DNA of 64,000 nt from Bryobacterales bacterium (GTDB lineage Bacteria > Acidobacteriota > Terriglobia > Bryobacterales > UBA6623), in the NCBI GenBank assembly GCA_026713545.1, contig JAPOOG010000083.1, forward strand, positions 62,001-126,000. Direction: 5' to 3'. A program made the position numbers and the translations under genes. The notes beneath the pieces are model-generated. The model made no database searches. It saw nothing but the letters and a program-made list of their open reading frames with translations, and had not been told where the DNA came from. Position 1 is the stretch's first letter. Every line of letters starts with the position of its first letter. Below are positions 1 to 9,603 of this stretch, piece by piece.

Positions 1-2
1 AC

Positions 3-1403
3 TTCATCGAGCAGTTCTGGCTGCGTCGAGACCCCACTCCCGACACGCAAGAGAACGAATACCGGGAAGAGCACTACCGGCGGATCGCCTGGTCCAACGA
101 GCGGTACGCATCAGGCATCCCCGGCTGGAAGACCGACCGCGGCCGCATCTACATCACCTTCGGTCCTCCCGACGAGATCGAATCGCACCCCTCCGGAGGC
201 ATGTACCAGAGACCGTATGAAGAAGGCGGCGGAATGACCTCGACCTACCCCTTCGAGATCTGGCGCTATCGCTGGATCGAGGGTGTCGGCCAGGACGTAT
301 TGATTGAATTCGTAGATCCTACGATGACGGGCGAGTACCGCATGACGTTGGATCCCTCTGAAAAGGACGCCCTCCTCTACGTACCGGGAGCCGGTCTCAC
401 GCTCGCCGAGCAGATGGGGCTCTCGGAAAAACGCGACCGCTTCATGCGTACCGACGGCACCCGCATGGGCACTCCGATCGGCGGAGCGGTGTCGATGCGT
501 TACAACCAGTTCGAAAGACTGCAACGATGGGCCGCTCTGCAGAAACCGCCTGAGATCAAGTTCAAGGATCTCGAGGCGGTCGTGGACTCCAGCATTGAAT
601 ACAACACCTTGCCGGTTCGGGTCGAGGTGCAATATACGCGGATCACGAACGAGAATATTCTGGCCGGAGTATCGATTCAGTTGGATAACAGAGACCTGGT
701 CTTCCGCGAAGAAGACGGACGGCACAAGGCGATCGTCAACATCTACGGACGCGTGACGACGATGACCCGTCGTGTCGCGGCGATCTTCGAAGACGTGGTC
801 ACAGTGGATACCACCACGGAACGGCTTCCGTACGAGTCGGAACGATCAGCGCTCTACCAGAAACCATTGATTCTGGTGCCGGGGATGTATCGCCTGGAAG
901 TCGTCTCGAAAGACGTGGTCGGCGAGACCATGAGCACCTATCGCACGGCGCTCGAGGTTCCGCGGTACGACGACGAGCGACTGGCGTCGAGCACCTTGAT
1001 TCTGGCGGACCGCATCGAGCGTGTCCCGATGCGGTCACTCGGTCTGGGCCAGTTCGTGATCGGCAGCTCGAAAGTGCGCCCGCGTATCAACGAGGAGTTC
1101 AAGCAGAATGAGCGTTTGGGCATCTACCTGCAGGTTTACAACCTGGGCGAGGACGACTCGAGTTCGGAACCCAAAGGCAGCGTGACCTACCAAGTCGCAC
1201 GCCTCGATCAGCCGAATGAATTACTGTTGGACTTCACCGAGCCGATCAGTCAGATTCGCGGCGCCACTTCGAAGCAGATGATCGTGGAGAAGTTGTTGCC
1301 GCTCAAGACGTTGGATCCGGGAGAATACCGGCTTAGCCTGAGAGTGAACGATTCCGTCAGGAACGAAACTCTAACACCATCGACAACGTTTCGGGTAAGG
1401 TAG
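3..1403 (+). CDS. GWxTD domain-containing protein, 5' end outside window
   Basis: The reading frame is open from base 3, so the gene begins before the window. The first residues visible match the GWxTD domain of Acidobacteriota: around bases 130-165 the frame reads GWKTDRGRIYITFGPPDE, which contains the name-giving GW-x-TD signature and the following glycine/proline turn. The rest, about 400 residues, is a beta-rich region with no motif I can name. The biochemical role of GWxTD proteins is not established; they are usually secreted or periplasmic and found beside carboxypeptidase-regulatory proteins, as here. The next gene starts 34 bases downstream on the same strand, so the first three genes probably form one transcript. 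Family assignment is firm; function is unknown. Confidence 0.88.
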   Translation, partial: FIEQFWLRRDPTPDTQENEYREEHYRRIAWSNERYASGIPGWKTDRGRIYITFGPPDEIESHPSGGMYQRPYEEGGGMTSTYPFEIWRYRWIEGVGQDVLIEFVDPTMTGEYRMTLDPSEKDALLYVPGAGLTLAEQMGLSEKRDRFMRTDGTRMGTPIGGAVSMRYNQFERLQRWAALQKPPEIKFKDLEAVVDSSIEYNTLPVRVEVQYTRITNENILAGVSIQLDNRDLVFREEDGRHKAIVNIYGRVTTMTRRVAAIFEDVVTVDTTTERLPYESERSALYQKPLILVPGMYRLEVVSKDVVGETMSTYRTALEVPRYDDERLASSTLILADRIERVPMRSLGLGQFVIGSSKVRPRINEEFKQNERLGIYLQVYNLGEDDSSSEPKGSVTYQVARLDQPNELLLDFTEPISQIRGATSKQMIVEKLLPLKTLDPGEYRLSLRVNDSVRNETLTPSTTFRVR

Positions 1404-1437
1404 GCGGTCACCAGAACGAACAGCACAGCCCAACCCC

Positions 1438-3246
1438 ATGGCAAACCCAAGACATCGAGTCAAACGGAGCAGCGGCGGCGGGGCTTGCTTGTTGCCGTTG
1501 CTGGTTCTGCTGTTTGCGCCGGCTCTCGATGCCTCCATTTTCGGGTCTATCCGAGGGTTCGTACATGACCGACAGGGAGCACCCCAGATAGGCGTCCTGG
1601 TGACACTGCTGACGCCGGAAGGCAAAGAGTCGCGCCAGGTTCGTACCGATTTCGACGGTGTATTCTCGGTGGATCATGTCCTGCCGGGGCAATACTCCCT
1701 GCGAGTAGCCGTGGACCGGTTCCTGCCCGTCACGCGGGACGGAATCCAGGTGAAGGCCGGATTGAACACGCTCTTGGATGTCAGCCTGCGGGGCGTGTTC
1801 GCCACTCTCCAACTGGCCTACCCCGCGGATGGAAAGATCCGCGACATGAGCGACGACTGGAAATGGGCATTGCGCACATCCCTGTCGACTCGTCCCGTCC
1901 TGAGGTTTCGGCGTATCGAAAGTAAAGAAACCAAGAGCGTGATGCGCAAGTTGGCGGGCCGCTTCAGCGACACCAAGGGCTACGCGCAGTTGAGCGGCGG
2001 TGGCGTCAAGAGGTCGGCCTTGGCCAATGAAACGGATCTCGGCACGGCTTTTGCCGTGGCCACATCCGTCCTGGGCGAGAACAACATCGTCGTGAGCGGC
2101 AACATGGGCTACGGATCGGCGAACGGTACGCCGGCGGCGGCTTTCCGAACGAGCTATCGCCGCGAGATCGCCGCAGGCATCGCTCCGGAAGTTTCGGTAA
2201 CCGTGCGGCAATTGCAGATGCCGATCGCGGCCGGACAGGCAATCTACGGTCCGGGTGGGAATCAGAATGGCCCCTGGCTCGAGACAGTGACGCTCGGCTT
2301 TTCGGATACTGCGCGGCTGGGCGATCGGACCCGGTTTGATTACGGCTTTCTGTTTGAATCGGTCCGCTTCCTCAATCGACTGAATTTTGTCAGCCCCTAT
2401 GGACGCTTGGTGTACGAGCTGGGCAAGAACAGGGAAGTGCAGTTGCGCTATGCGTCGGGAGTTCCCCATTCGGCGCAGAGAGCGGCGGTGGGTGAGGACG
2501 GGACGTTACGCCAAGAAGTTTCTTCTTTGGGCATGTTCCCGAGATTGGCGCTGCGAGACGGCCGCCCGACGGTGCAACGGGCCGAGCATGTCGAGATCGC
2601 CTACCGCGAAGAGAAAGGCGACAATCTGCTCGAACTGGCCGTGTACAAAGACGACCTGAACAACGCAGCGCTGTCGGCGATGACTCCAGCCGGGCATTTC
2701 TCCCGCAGAGAGGTGTTGCCGGATCTTTTCTCCGATAGCTCCACACTGAACGCCGGCAGCTATCAGACCAGCGGTTACCGTGTCTCCTATGCCCGAAGAC
2801 TTCGCGACCGGCTTCAGGCGGCCATCGGTTACAGCTCAACCGGTGTCCTCTCTCCCACGAGTTCGCAATTACAGACGGCGGATGTGAACGAGTTGCGGCG
2901 GTCGCTGAAGGTGAAACGAGCCAGTCTGGTGACCGCGTCCGTTTCAACGACCCTTCCGCGCGCCGGGACTCAAGTCGTCAGCAGCTATCAGTGGTCGAAT
3001 CAGTTGGCCGCCATCGCGCCGGATCTCTACAACGATTTCGCTTCCCGGTCCGACCCGGGACTCAATCTCGTTATCCGACAGCCATTGCCGTTTTCGGACG
3101 GCCTGCCGGGCAGGCTGGAGGCGACCGGATACATCAACAATCTACTGAAGGCCGGATACATACCGGTCCAGACCTTCGATGGACAGCAAATCTTCCTTTT
3201 ACCCGCCGTACGGAGTTACCGAGGCGCCCTCAGCTTCGTATTCTGA
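1438..3246 (+). CDS. Outer-membrane barrel protein with N-terminal carboxypeptidase-regulatory-like domain
   Basis: This 602-residue protein has an N-terminal signal sequence (hydrophobic stretch LLPLLVLLFAPALDA), then a carboxypeptidase-regulatory-like beta-sandwich at about residues 38-115 (GSIRGFVHDRQGAPQIGVLV). The remainder has alternating aromatic/polar strands and ends in phenylalanine (SFVF), the usual terminal signature of an outer-membrane beta-barrel recognised by the BAM machinery. It lacks an obvious TonB plug domain, so it is a barrel of receptor type rather than a classical TonB receptor. It follows the GWxTD gene by 34 bases and precedes a small regulatory-domain protein by 33 bases. 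The substrate cannot be read from the sequence. Confidence 0.75.
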   Translation: MANPRHRVKRSSGGGACLLPLLVLLFAPALDASIFGSIRGFVHDRQGAPQIGVLVTLLTPEGKESRQVRTDFDGVFSVDHVLPGQYSLRVAVDRFLPVTRDGIQVKAGLNTLLDVSLRGVFATLQLAYPADGKIRDMSDDWKWALRTSLSTRPVLRFRRIESKETKSVMRKLAGRFSDTKGYAQLSGGGVKRSALANETDLGTAFAVATSVLGENNIVVSGNMGYGSANGTPAAAFRTSYRREIAAGIAPEVSVTVRQLQMPIAAGQAIYGPGGNQNGPWLETVTLGFSDTARLGDRTRFDYGFLFESVRFLNRLNFVSPYGRLVYELGKNREVQLRYASGVPHSAQRAAVGEDGTLRQEVSSLGMFPRLALRDGRPTVQRAEHVEIAYREEKGDNLLELAVYKDDLNNAALSAMTPAGHFSRREVLPDLFSDSSTLNAGSYQTSGYRVSYARRLRDRLQAAIGYSSTGVLSPTSSQLQTADVNELRRSLKVKRASLVTASVSTTLPRAGTQVVSSYQWSNQLAAIAPDLYNDFASRSDPGLNLVIRQPLPFSDGLPGRLEATGYINNLLKAGYIPVQTFDGQQIFLLPAVRSYRGALSFVF

Positions 3247-3279
3247 CACTGAGTTCATTCCCAGGCCGCTGAAGAAGTC

Positions 3280-3648
3280 ATGAAGACGTTTTATCTGGGT
3301 TTGGTGTTGGTTCTTGTGGGATTCGCTCCCCAAGCGGACGCCGCGAAGCCTATGACTCGTCTGCAGATCCTGGTACAGAACGAGAAAGGCGATCCCGTAC
3401 CGCGAGCCAGCGTCATCGTGCGGACCGTAAAAGGGAAAAAAAAGAACAAGGTGACTGACACCTTACAACTGAAAACCAGCCAGCAAGGCACCGCACCGCT
3501 ACCGCCAATCCGGCAGGGCTCCATCCTGCTGCAGGTACACGCCCGCGGTTACCAGACCTTTGGAGAAACCATCGAACTCACAGAGCCTGAGCAGACGGTC
3601 AACGTCACTCTGAAGCTGCCTCAAGATCAGGCAACCGTCACGCGTTAG
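3280..3648 (+). CDS. Small secreted carboxypeptidase-regulatory-like protein
   Basis: A 122-residue protein with a clear signal peptide (MKTFYLGLVLVLVGFAPQADA) followed by one compact beta-sandwich. The segment LQILVQNEKGDPVPRASVIV and the later HARGYQTFGETIEL are typical of the carboxypeptidase regulatory-like fold, in which a turn of G-x-P-hydrophobic opens the domain and a GY-x-x-F strand closes it. It is probably periplasmic or surface-exposed and expressed with the two upstream genes. Such single-domain proteins have no known enzymatic role and may serve as binding or accessory modules. Confidence 0.7.
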   Translation: MKTFYLGLVLVLVGFAPQADAAKPMTRLQILVQNEKGDPVPRASVIVRTVKGKKKNKVTDTLQLKTSQQGTAPLPPIRQGSILLQVHARGYQTFGETIELTEPEQTVNVTLKLPQDQATVTR

Positions 3649-3691
3649 CGGCGGCAGTCGGCCTGTATCCCGCTCGACAACCAAGAAAACA

Positions 3692-4297
3692 ATGCGTCTT
3701 TTTGCAGCTCTTGAACTGGACACCAAAGTCATTGCCAATCTCACCGAGTTGGTGCACCGCCTCCGACCGTGCGGAGCGATTTACTGGAGCCATCCTCACA
3801 ACATACATCTCACGTTGAAATATATCGGCGACTGGGCAGTGCATCGGGTGGACGTACTCGTGCAGGCCCTGCAGCGTGTCGATGTGCCGCCTTCCCTCAG
3901 CGTGCCTCTGGCCGGTTTAGGCTTCTTCCCCAACCCCCGGAACCCGAAAGTCTTCTGGGCCGGTGCTGAGAATACACCTGCGCTCCGCCGGTTGGCGAGC
4001 AGTGTTGACAGCGAGTTGCAGATGCTTGGTATCGCTCCGGAAATCCGTCCGTATTTCCCACACCTCACACTCGGACGCGTCGTCGAGGGCGCCCAACTTG
4101 ACGAGCTATACCGGAGCGTCGAAGATCTGCCGAGCCGCGAGTTCGGAGCCATCTCGCCGGATCGCTTCGTGCTGTTCGAAAGCACGTTGACGAACGGCGG
4201 GTCTATGTATCGAAAAGTGGCTGAGTTTCCGTTTACCAACGGCGCTGCCCCGGTTGGCGAGTCCGAGACCGTCGAGTCGGTCGGAGCCGGCCACTAG
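3692..4297 (+). CDS. thpR: RNA 2',3'-cyclic phosphodiesterase (LigT/ThpR)
   Basis: A 201-residue member of the 2H phosphoesterase superfamily. Both catalytic H-x-T motifs are present in order: HNIHLTLKYIGDW near residue 35 and YFPHLTLGRV near residue 122, spaced as in LigT/ThpR. These enzymes open 2',3'-cyclic phosphate ends of RNA to 2'-phosphate and act in the cytoplasm. The length (about 180-200 residues) fits the family. The start at ATG 3692 gives MRLFAALEL, the standard N-terminus. The C-terminal 15 residues are an extension. It lies 43 bases after the upstream gene and is followed by a T-run just past the stop that may help termination. Confidence 0.92.
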   Translation: MRLFAALELDTKVIANLTELVHRLRPCGAIYWSHPHNIHLTLKYIGDWAVHRVDVLVQALQRVDVPPSLSVPLAGLGFFPNPRNPKVFWAGAENTPALRRLASSVDSELQMLGIAPEIRPYFPHLTLGRVVEGAQLDELYRSVEDLPSREFGAISPDRFVLFESTLTNGGSMYRKVAEFPFTNGAAPVGESETVESVGAGH

Positions 4298-4839
4298 TTT
4301 TTTTCTTCGCTGCCAAGGTTCACATTCAAGTCAAGTTGACGCGGCGATCCGTTGTCCTGCTTGTCGGTCTGAGGACTTCCTCACAAGTAGTACTCCCACG
4401 CCGTATCCATCTCCACCTTGAACCGGGCCAGGTCGGATGAACACCTTCGTGTTGTCAGAGTATTGGCGATCAATGGATGCGAAGTCCTGACACTCCGGGC
4501 GCTCGCCGACGCGGGCATGACGTTGACGGCGCTCCGGGCGCCCTGCGGGCTCCCTCCACGCCGTCAACCTGTAAGCAGACCGAGGACACATTTGAATCTC
4601 AAACCTTTTGCAGAACTTGACGCACACAACTAAAATTTCACTGATCGGCGTGAGTGGGCCGGCCGGCGAACTTCTTTTGCAAGCCCACTGCGACGAAGCG
4701 CAACGATAGCTCGTCGAACCGGCGGTCAGTTTCGACCAGGATCTGAAATGGAAAACGGAAACGCAGGATTAAGTTGCATGTCATGATTAGTTCCGAAATG
4801 GAAACGCGTGTCGGGAGAACCCAGGATCAAGGAGGCGAC
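4298..4839. other. Intergenic, 540 bp, no gene recognised
   Basis: A short T-run follows the thpR stop. Open frames here (up to about 98 codons, on both strands) show no family features and no convincing ribosome binding site, so I do not call them genes. The last part carries the strong Shine-Dalgarno sequence of the sialidase gene at 4829-4835. Confidence 0.5.
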
Positions 4840-6108
4840 GTGACGAGTTCAAGCAAACACATCCGTAGTGCAGTTGCATTCGTCTTGCTGACGGCTTCGT
4901 GCTCACATTTCCAGGCAGGCACAGAGTTCACTGCGCTATCGGTACCGTTCGTTTCTCCCAAGGGAAGCTATGTCACGCAACAGGACCGTTATCACACGTT
5001 TCGAATTCCAGGCATGATCGTCTCGCCAGACGGTTCGATACTGCTTTTTGCCGAGGGGCGCCGAGGAGAGGGTAGCGACCCGAGGCGTGATGAGACCGCA
5101 CCGATCGATCTGGTCATGCGTCGAAGTACCGATAACGGCCGAACCTGGGAGCCCCTGGTGGTCATAGATTCCGGTTATCGACCTAACGGCGGCCTGGTCG
5201 ATTTCGCTGACCCGACTCCGGTGCTTGACGCGACGACCGGCACAGTATTCTTGTTCTACGGACAGTGGCCGGACATTGCTCCGATTACCGTCGCCTACGG
5301 ACAGAGCACCGACCCCGACGACGGCAACCATGTCGTATGGGTCCGCTCAAGCAGCGACAACGGCAAGACGTGGTCGGATCGTAAACAAATCGTGTATCCG
5401 GACGAACCCAACGAGACAAGCGACGGGCTCTATTGGAGACAGGCTGAGCCCGGTCCGGGCAACGGCATCCAACTCCGATGGCAGGACGACTCGGGCGCAC
5501 CTAATGGCCGACTGATCGTTCCGGCCAAGCGAAGCGGCTCGAAAACTCCGGATGGAGAAGTTACGGTCGAGCCGTTCGTCTATTATTCCGATGACCACGG
5601 CGAGACTTGGCGTGTCGGCAACGTCACACCGGGACCGGATGCCAACGAGGATGAAGTTGTCGAGCTGACCGACGGCAGCGTACTACTGGATGCCCGGCAG
5701 AACAGTGGTGATTTCAGGCGGCGCCATCTGAGCACGGATGGCGGCGTCACGTGGGGAGCTGATCGTCCGGACGACATGCCCATCACCCCGGTAGACGGCT
5801 CACTGGTGCGATATTCCGCCGTACGCAGTATGCATGACCGGGATCGACTGCTTTTCTCCGGCCCGCGCGGTGAAAGTGGCCTCAACCGCAACAATATCAC
5901 GGTCTGGACCAGCTACGACGAGGGAAAGACCTTCACGAATCCGGTTCAGTTCAACACCGGGTTTGCAGCCTACTCGGTAATGCGACGCTTGTCTGACGGC
6001 ACGATCGGCATGGTAGTCGAAACCGCGAAAGACGAGGGTGTCCGATACGGCGAGATCACGTTCTACCGTTTCGACATCGCTGAATTGGAGAACAAGGACA
6101 GGGACTGA
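4840..6108 (+). CDS. Exo-alpha-sialidase (BNR/Asp-box), probable lipoprotein
   Basis: A GH33-type sialidase of 422 residues. The F-R-I-P motif (HTFRIPGM), which supplies an arginine for the substrate carboxylate, is followed by five Asp-boxes of the S-x-D-x-G-x-T-W type: STDNGRTW, SSDNGKTW, SDDHGETW, STDGGVTW and YDEGKTF. The start is placed at GTG 4840 because AAGGAGG lies 4 bases upstream at 4829-4835. An ATG at 4774 is in frame but has no such signal and would add 22 residues before the signal peptide. The N-terminus then reads as a signal sequence ending in LLTASC, a plausible lipobox, so the enzyme is likely anchored in the cell envelope. It would release terminal sialic acids or related sugars. 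A mutarotase-symporter fusion at 30.4-33.0 kb could take up the product. Confidence 0.85.
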   Translation: MTSSSKHIRSAVAFVLLTASCSHFQAGTEFTALSVPFVSPKGSYVTQQDRYHTFRIPGMIVSPDGSILLFAEGRRGEGSDPRRDETAPIDLVMRRSTDNGRTWEPLVVIDSGYRPNGGLVDFADPTPVLDATTGTVFLFYGQWPDIAPITVAYGQSTDPDDGNHVVWVRSSSDNGKTWSDRKQIVYPDEPNETSDGLYWRQAEPGPGNGIQLRWQDDSGAPNGRLIVPAKRSGSKTPDGEVTVEPFVYYSDDHGETWRVGNVTPGPDANEDEVVELTDGSVLLDARQNSGDFRRRHLSTDGGVTWGADRPDDMPITPVDGSLVRYSAVRSMHDRDRLLFSGPRGESGLNRNNITVWTSYDEGKTFTNPVQFNTGFAAYSVMRRLSDGTIGMVVETAKDEGVRYGEITFYRFDIAELENKDRD

Positions 6109-6337
6109 TAGGGCGCAGCGAGGAAAGTTGTGGCAATCCGTTCCCTCTATCGATCGGGCGGCCGCTGCTCTCAGAAGTCAATTAGGTGTCACAGTACGGA
6201 TTGTGCTCACCGGAAGACACCTCGCGCGAAATCTCCTATCCAGTGGCTGCTCCTCGATTGGGGCCACCTCGAAAAGCTCGGACGAGAGCCGATCTACTCC
6301 CGCTCTGAGCGTTGGGCCGAGAGGCGCGCCTGTTAAC

Positions 6338-6595
6338 AGCCCGTGTCAAAAGTCACGCAGGCGGCGTTACGCGCCCCTGGACGGATTGCGTACTGCCCAG
6401 CCGCTTCAGGAAGGCGGCGCCTCGCTCTGCGCGCAGCCGAGTGGAAACGGCGCGTAACCCTTTGGGCGACGGACATTTGCGGTCGTCGGCTTTGTCGTTC
6501 GTCGGAGGAGATCACCCGGATCGCAATCTTCCTCATTCCGCGCCGAGCGACCGCAGGAGCCCGCCGCGCCTTCCACGGGGCTATTGACACGGGCT
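6338..6595. mobile_element. MITE-like element, copy 1 (258 bp, perfect terminal inverted repeats)
   Basis: A non-coding element bounded by perfect inverted ends: AGCCCGTGTCAA at 6338-6349 and its reverse complement at 6584-6595. It is flanked on both sides by GTTAAC (6332-6337 and 6596-6601), a likely target-site duplication. The right half (about 6455-6585) is nearly identical to the inverted copy at 25893-26156. No transposase is encoded, so it would have to be moved in trans. Internal open frames are shared only because the DNA repeats. Confidence 0.75.
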
Positions 6596-6721
6596 GTTAA
6601 CAGCTTTTCTGTGAATGCTCCACGAGACTCCCTTCAACTCTCCGACGCTACTCGCCGTCCGATCGTGCGCACACGTTGAGGTCGGATCGGACATGATTTG
6701 CTAGAAAGTAGATCAACCGCC

Positions 6722-7645
6722 ATGACAATTCGCGAAATCCATCAATCCGGTCCATATCGGTATACCTACTCGCCGTTTCATCCGCCCATCGCCACGGTTG
6801 AGCCGGGTGAGACGGTAGTGATTCATACCGTTGACGCTTTCGAGAACAAGATGACACCCGAGGTGCAGCATTTTGCCGACGTCTGCACTTATCCTTTTTT
6901 GAATCCGCAAACCGGACCGATCGTCGTCAATGGAGCCGAGCCTGGCGACACGCTCGCCGTCAAGATCCACGAAATCACTCCAACCCGCGACCACGCCATA
7001 ACGGGTACGATTCCGTACTTCGGCGGCCTTACATCTACGAAGCTCGACCCGACATTGCAGCCGCCGCTGGAGGAGCAATGGCTGTACTTGCCTATCGACG
7101 ATGTGGGTATTCACTTCGACGCGCAGAGAGTGATCCCGTATGAACCGTTCCTGGGCACTATGGGCGTCGCACCGGAGATTGAAGCCGTCAATGCGCTGAC
7201 GCCCGACTACTACGGCGGCAACATGGACTGCGTGGAGACACGGCCAGGCAATGAAGTGTGGTTCCCCGTCCACGTCGATGGTGCACGCTTCTTCACCGGC
7301 GACGCTCATGCCAGCCAGGGCGACGGAGAGCTCACAGGCGTAGCTCTAGAGATTCCGGCCCGCGTAACGGTGTCGTTCGAGGTGAAGAAAGGGTATGGCG
7401 TCAAATGGCCCCGCATCGTGAGCAGTGATTTTCTCATGGTTGCGGGCAGCGCTCGTCCTCTGGAGGCGGCTGCCCGAATCGCTTGGGTCGAACTGATCGA
7501 CTGGATGGTCAACGACTACGGCTTCGACCGCATGAAGGCCTACCATCTGCTCGGACAGGTAGGGCAAATGCGTCTCGGCAACATGGTCGATCCGAAATAC
7601 ACGATGGTCGCCAAATGCCCTCGGCGCTACCTCGACCGCCTCTGA
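6722..7645 (+). CDS. Acetamidase/formamidase family protein
   Basis: A 307-residue protein of the FmdA/AmdA family, which hydrolyses formamide, acetamide or related short amides to ammonia and acid. Family hallmarks are visible: NGAEPGDTLAVKI near residue 80, GTMGVAPE near residue 150, GGNMD, and the signature GDAHASQGDGE near residue 200. ATG 6722 is chosen over an upstream in-frame TTG at 6698 because the conserved part begins immediately after it; no strong ribosome binding site is seen for either. It stands alone, between a MITE-like element and a convergent DUF1501 gene. A distant paralogue is at 61055-62026. Substrate is not predictable. Confidence 0.85.
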   Translation: MTIREIHQSGPYRYTYSPFHPPIATVEPGETVVIHTVDAFENKMTPEVQHFADVCTYPFLNPQTGPIVVNGAEPGDTLAVKIHEITPTRDHAITGTIPYFGGLTSTKLDPTLQPPLEEQWLYLPIDDVGIHFDAQRVIPYEPFLGTMGVAPEIEAVNALTPDYYGGNMDCVETRPGNEVWFPVHVDGARFFTGDAHASQGDGELTGVALEIPARVTVSFEVKKGYGVKWPRIVSSDFLMVAGSARPLEAAARIAWVELIDWMVNDYGFDRMKAYHLLGQVGQMRLGNMVDPKYTMVAKCPRRYLDRL

Positions 7646-7975
7646 TTTCGATCAGGCAGCATTCCCACGAACGACTTGGCCTGACTCATCCGATGCTTCG
7701 CTTCTGACAGCGCAAGCGGTGTCGACACCCAGGCGGTTCTTTCCTTCTGATCTTTTGATCCCAGGCCACTGCCGCCACTGATCGGGAGCTGATGCGAGGA
7801 GTGTTCCTAGCGGTAACCGATTGTGCTTGGGGGACTCTTGACGTCGGCGTTAACTCCGATGATGCCCTTCAGGACACATCGTCCTGTTGGTTGTGCGACG
7901 GGGATATTTCAGATGTGCCTGACGTCCTTCCTCAGATCCTCAGAATGGGTTTGTCCGAGCCTCGGGTCTGAACGC
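7646..7975. other. Intergenic, about 330 bp between convergent genes
   Basis: No recognised gene. One short open frame (ATG 7792 to stop 7968, 58 codons, plus strand, with GGGAG three bases upstream) is possible, but its product resembles nothing I know. In GC-rich DNA such a frame can arise by chance. Confidence 0.4.
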
Positions 7976-9445
7976 CTAGGCCAACAACTTGTGAACGACG
8001 TTGCCGCCGACATCCGTCAGGCGGAAGTCGCGTCCTTGAAACTTGAACGTAAGCTTCTCGTGGTCCAGGCCGAGTAGATGCAAGATCGTGGCTTGCACGT
8101 CATGAACCGGAGTAACATCCTCTACGGCATTGAAGCCGAAGTCGTCGGTGGCGCCGATCTGTTGACCGGGTTTGATGCCGCCTCCGGCGAACCACATCGT
8201 GAAGGATTCTATGTGATGATTACGGCCGACCGTCGTACGGAGTTGGCCCATCGGTGTACGGCCGAACTCCCCTCCCCACACGACCAATGTCTCGTCAAAC
8301 AGGCCGCGCTGCTTGAGATCCTTGATCAGAGCCGCGCAGCCCTGATCGATTTCTTTAGTGACGTTATCGAGACCCTCGTTGAGGTTATTGTTGCCGCCGC
8401 CGTGATGATCCCAGTCAGTGTGGTAGAGCTGCACGAAACGCACACCGCGCTCAACAAGCCGCCGCGCCAACAAGCAGTTGTTAGCGAACGACCTGGCTCC
8501 TGGTTCGGCTCCATACAGATCGAGCGTTTTCTTGCTTTCGCTTGAGAAGTCGATCAGTTCCGGTCCGCTCGTTTGCATACGGTAGGCCATTTCATACGAC
8601 GAAATGCGTGTAGCGATCTCAAAATCACCCGTGTCCTCGAGATGCTGCAGGTTGAGTTGGCGGATGGTATCGAGCGTTCGTTTCTGTCGGCTCGTGCTGA
8701 CACCCTTGGGATTCGAAAGATTCAGGATCGGATCGCCGCTGCTTTGAAACGGCACGCCCTGGTGAGTGGTCGGCAGAAATCCACTGCCCCAGTTGAGAGC
8801 GCCGCCACGGGGACCGCGCGTCCCGGATTGCAGAACGACAAAGCCCGGCAGCTCCTCCGACTCGCTCCCCAATCCGTAGGTCACCCATGCCCCCATGCTG
8901 GGATGCCCAAAACGAGATGAGCCTGTATTGGCGTAAATCTTCGCCGGAGCGTGGTTGAAATTCTCCGCCTTGACGGTCGAGACGAAGGACAGATCGTCAA
9001 CTACTTGCGCCGTGTTGGGTAGGCACTCGGAGACGTAGCGGCCCGACTTGCCGTAACGCTTGAACGTGCGCTTCGTGCCCAATAGCTGCATGGGCTCTTT
9101 TTCGAAGCTCTCCATGAAGGCGAAGCGTTTGCCTTCGAGGAACGACTTCGGGATCGGCTTGCCGTTGTACTCCTGCAGCGCGGGTTTGTAGTCGAAGAGT
9201 TCGAATTGACTGGGACCTCCGGCCATGAAGAGGTAAATTACGCTCTTCGCTCGGGGGCTGAAATGCGGTTTTTGGGGCTCCAGAGGATTCCTGACCGCCG
9301 GAAGCTCGGCTGCCGAGGCCTTCCCGTGCTGAGACAGAGGCGGATACAGCAAAGACGTAAGGGCGATTTGCCCCAGTCCTACGAAACACTTCTGAAAAAA
9401 GTGACGACGGGTGTTGGTTAGCAGCAGAGTGTCATGTGGAGGCAT
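7976..9445 (-). CDS. DUF1501 domain-containing protein, Tat-exported
   Basis: A 489-residue protein of the DUF1501 family, related in fold to sulfatases and alkaline phosphatases. The N-terminus has a twin-arginine signal (TRRHFFQKC). Family landmarks include YLFMAGGPSQFELFDYKP, GHPSMGAWVTYGLG, YHTDWDHHGGGNNN, VVWGGEFGRTP and GRNHH, which contain the metal-ligand-type His/Asp residues. The start is placed at 9445 (MPPHDTLLLTNTRR) because GAGGG lies 6 bases upstream. In Planctomycetota and Acidobacteriota these genes usually sit beside a DUF1549/DUF1553 cytochrome gene; none is here. It is probably periplasmic, with an unknown substrate. Confidence 0.9.
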   Translation of the reverse strand: MPPHDTLLLTNTRRHFFQKCFVGLGQIALTSLLYPPLSQHGKASAAELPAVRNPLEPQKPHFSPRAKSVIYLFMAGGPSQFELFDYKPALQEYNGKPIPKSFLEGKRFAFMESFEKEPMQLLGTKRTFKRYGKSGRYVSECLPNTAQVVDDLSFVSTVKAENFNHAPAKIYANTGSSRFGHPSMGAWVTYGLGSESEELPGFVVLQSGTRGPRGGALNWGSGFLPTTHQGVPFQSSGDPILNLSNPKGVSTSRQKRTLDTIRQLNLQHLEDTGDFEIATRISSYEMAYRMQTSGPELIDFSSESKKTLDLYGAEPGARSFANNCLLARRLVERGVRFVQLYHTDWDHHGGGNNNLNEGLDNVTKEIDQGCAALIKDLKQRGLFDETLVVWGGEFGRTPMGQLRTTVGRNHHIESFTMWFAGGGIKPGQQIGATDDFGFNAVEDVTPVHDVQATILHLLGLDHEKLTFKFQGRDFRLTDVGGNVVHKLLA

Positions 9446-9603
9446 GGCGGTACCCTCGAGATGGAGGCGCGGTGACTTCCTGTTCTCATCCAATATTCAG
9501 GTTCGGACCTCCGGCCGCTTCAATGGTATACCTCGACGTGCTGTTGTGGGAAGTGCTTTCTCCGGTCTGTGCTGTTATCCGAAAGATATTCACTGTGGCC
9601 TGA

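Noticed and set aside
6343-6600. 85-codon frames shared by the MITE-like copies
   Set aside because: The similarity is that of the DNA repeat on both strands; codon pattern and starts do not support coding.
7792-7968. 58-codon frame between convergent genes
   Set aside because: It has GGGAG close upstream, but no family and no conservation evidence; kept only as a note.
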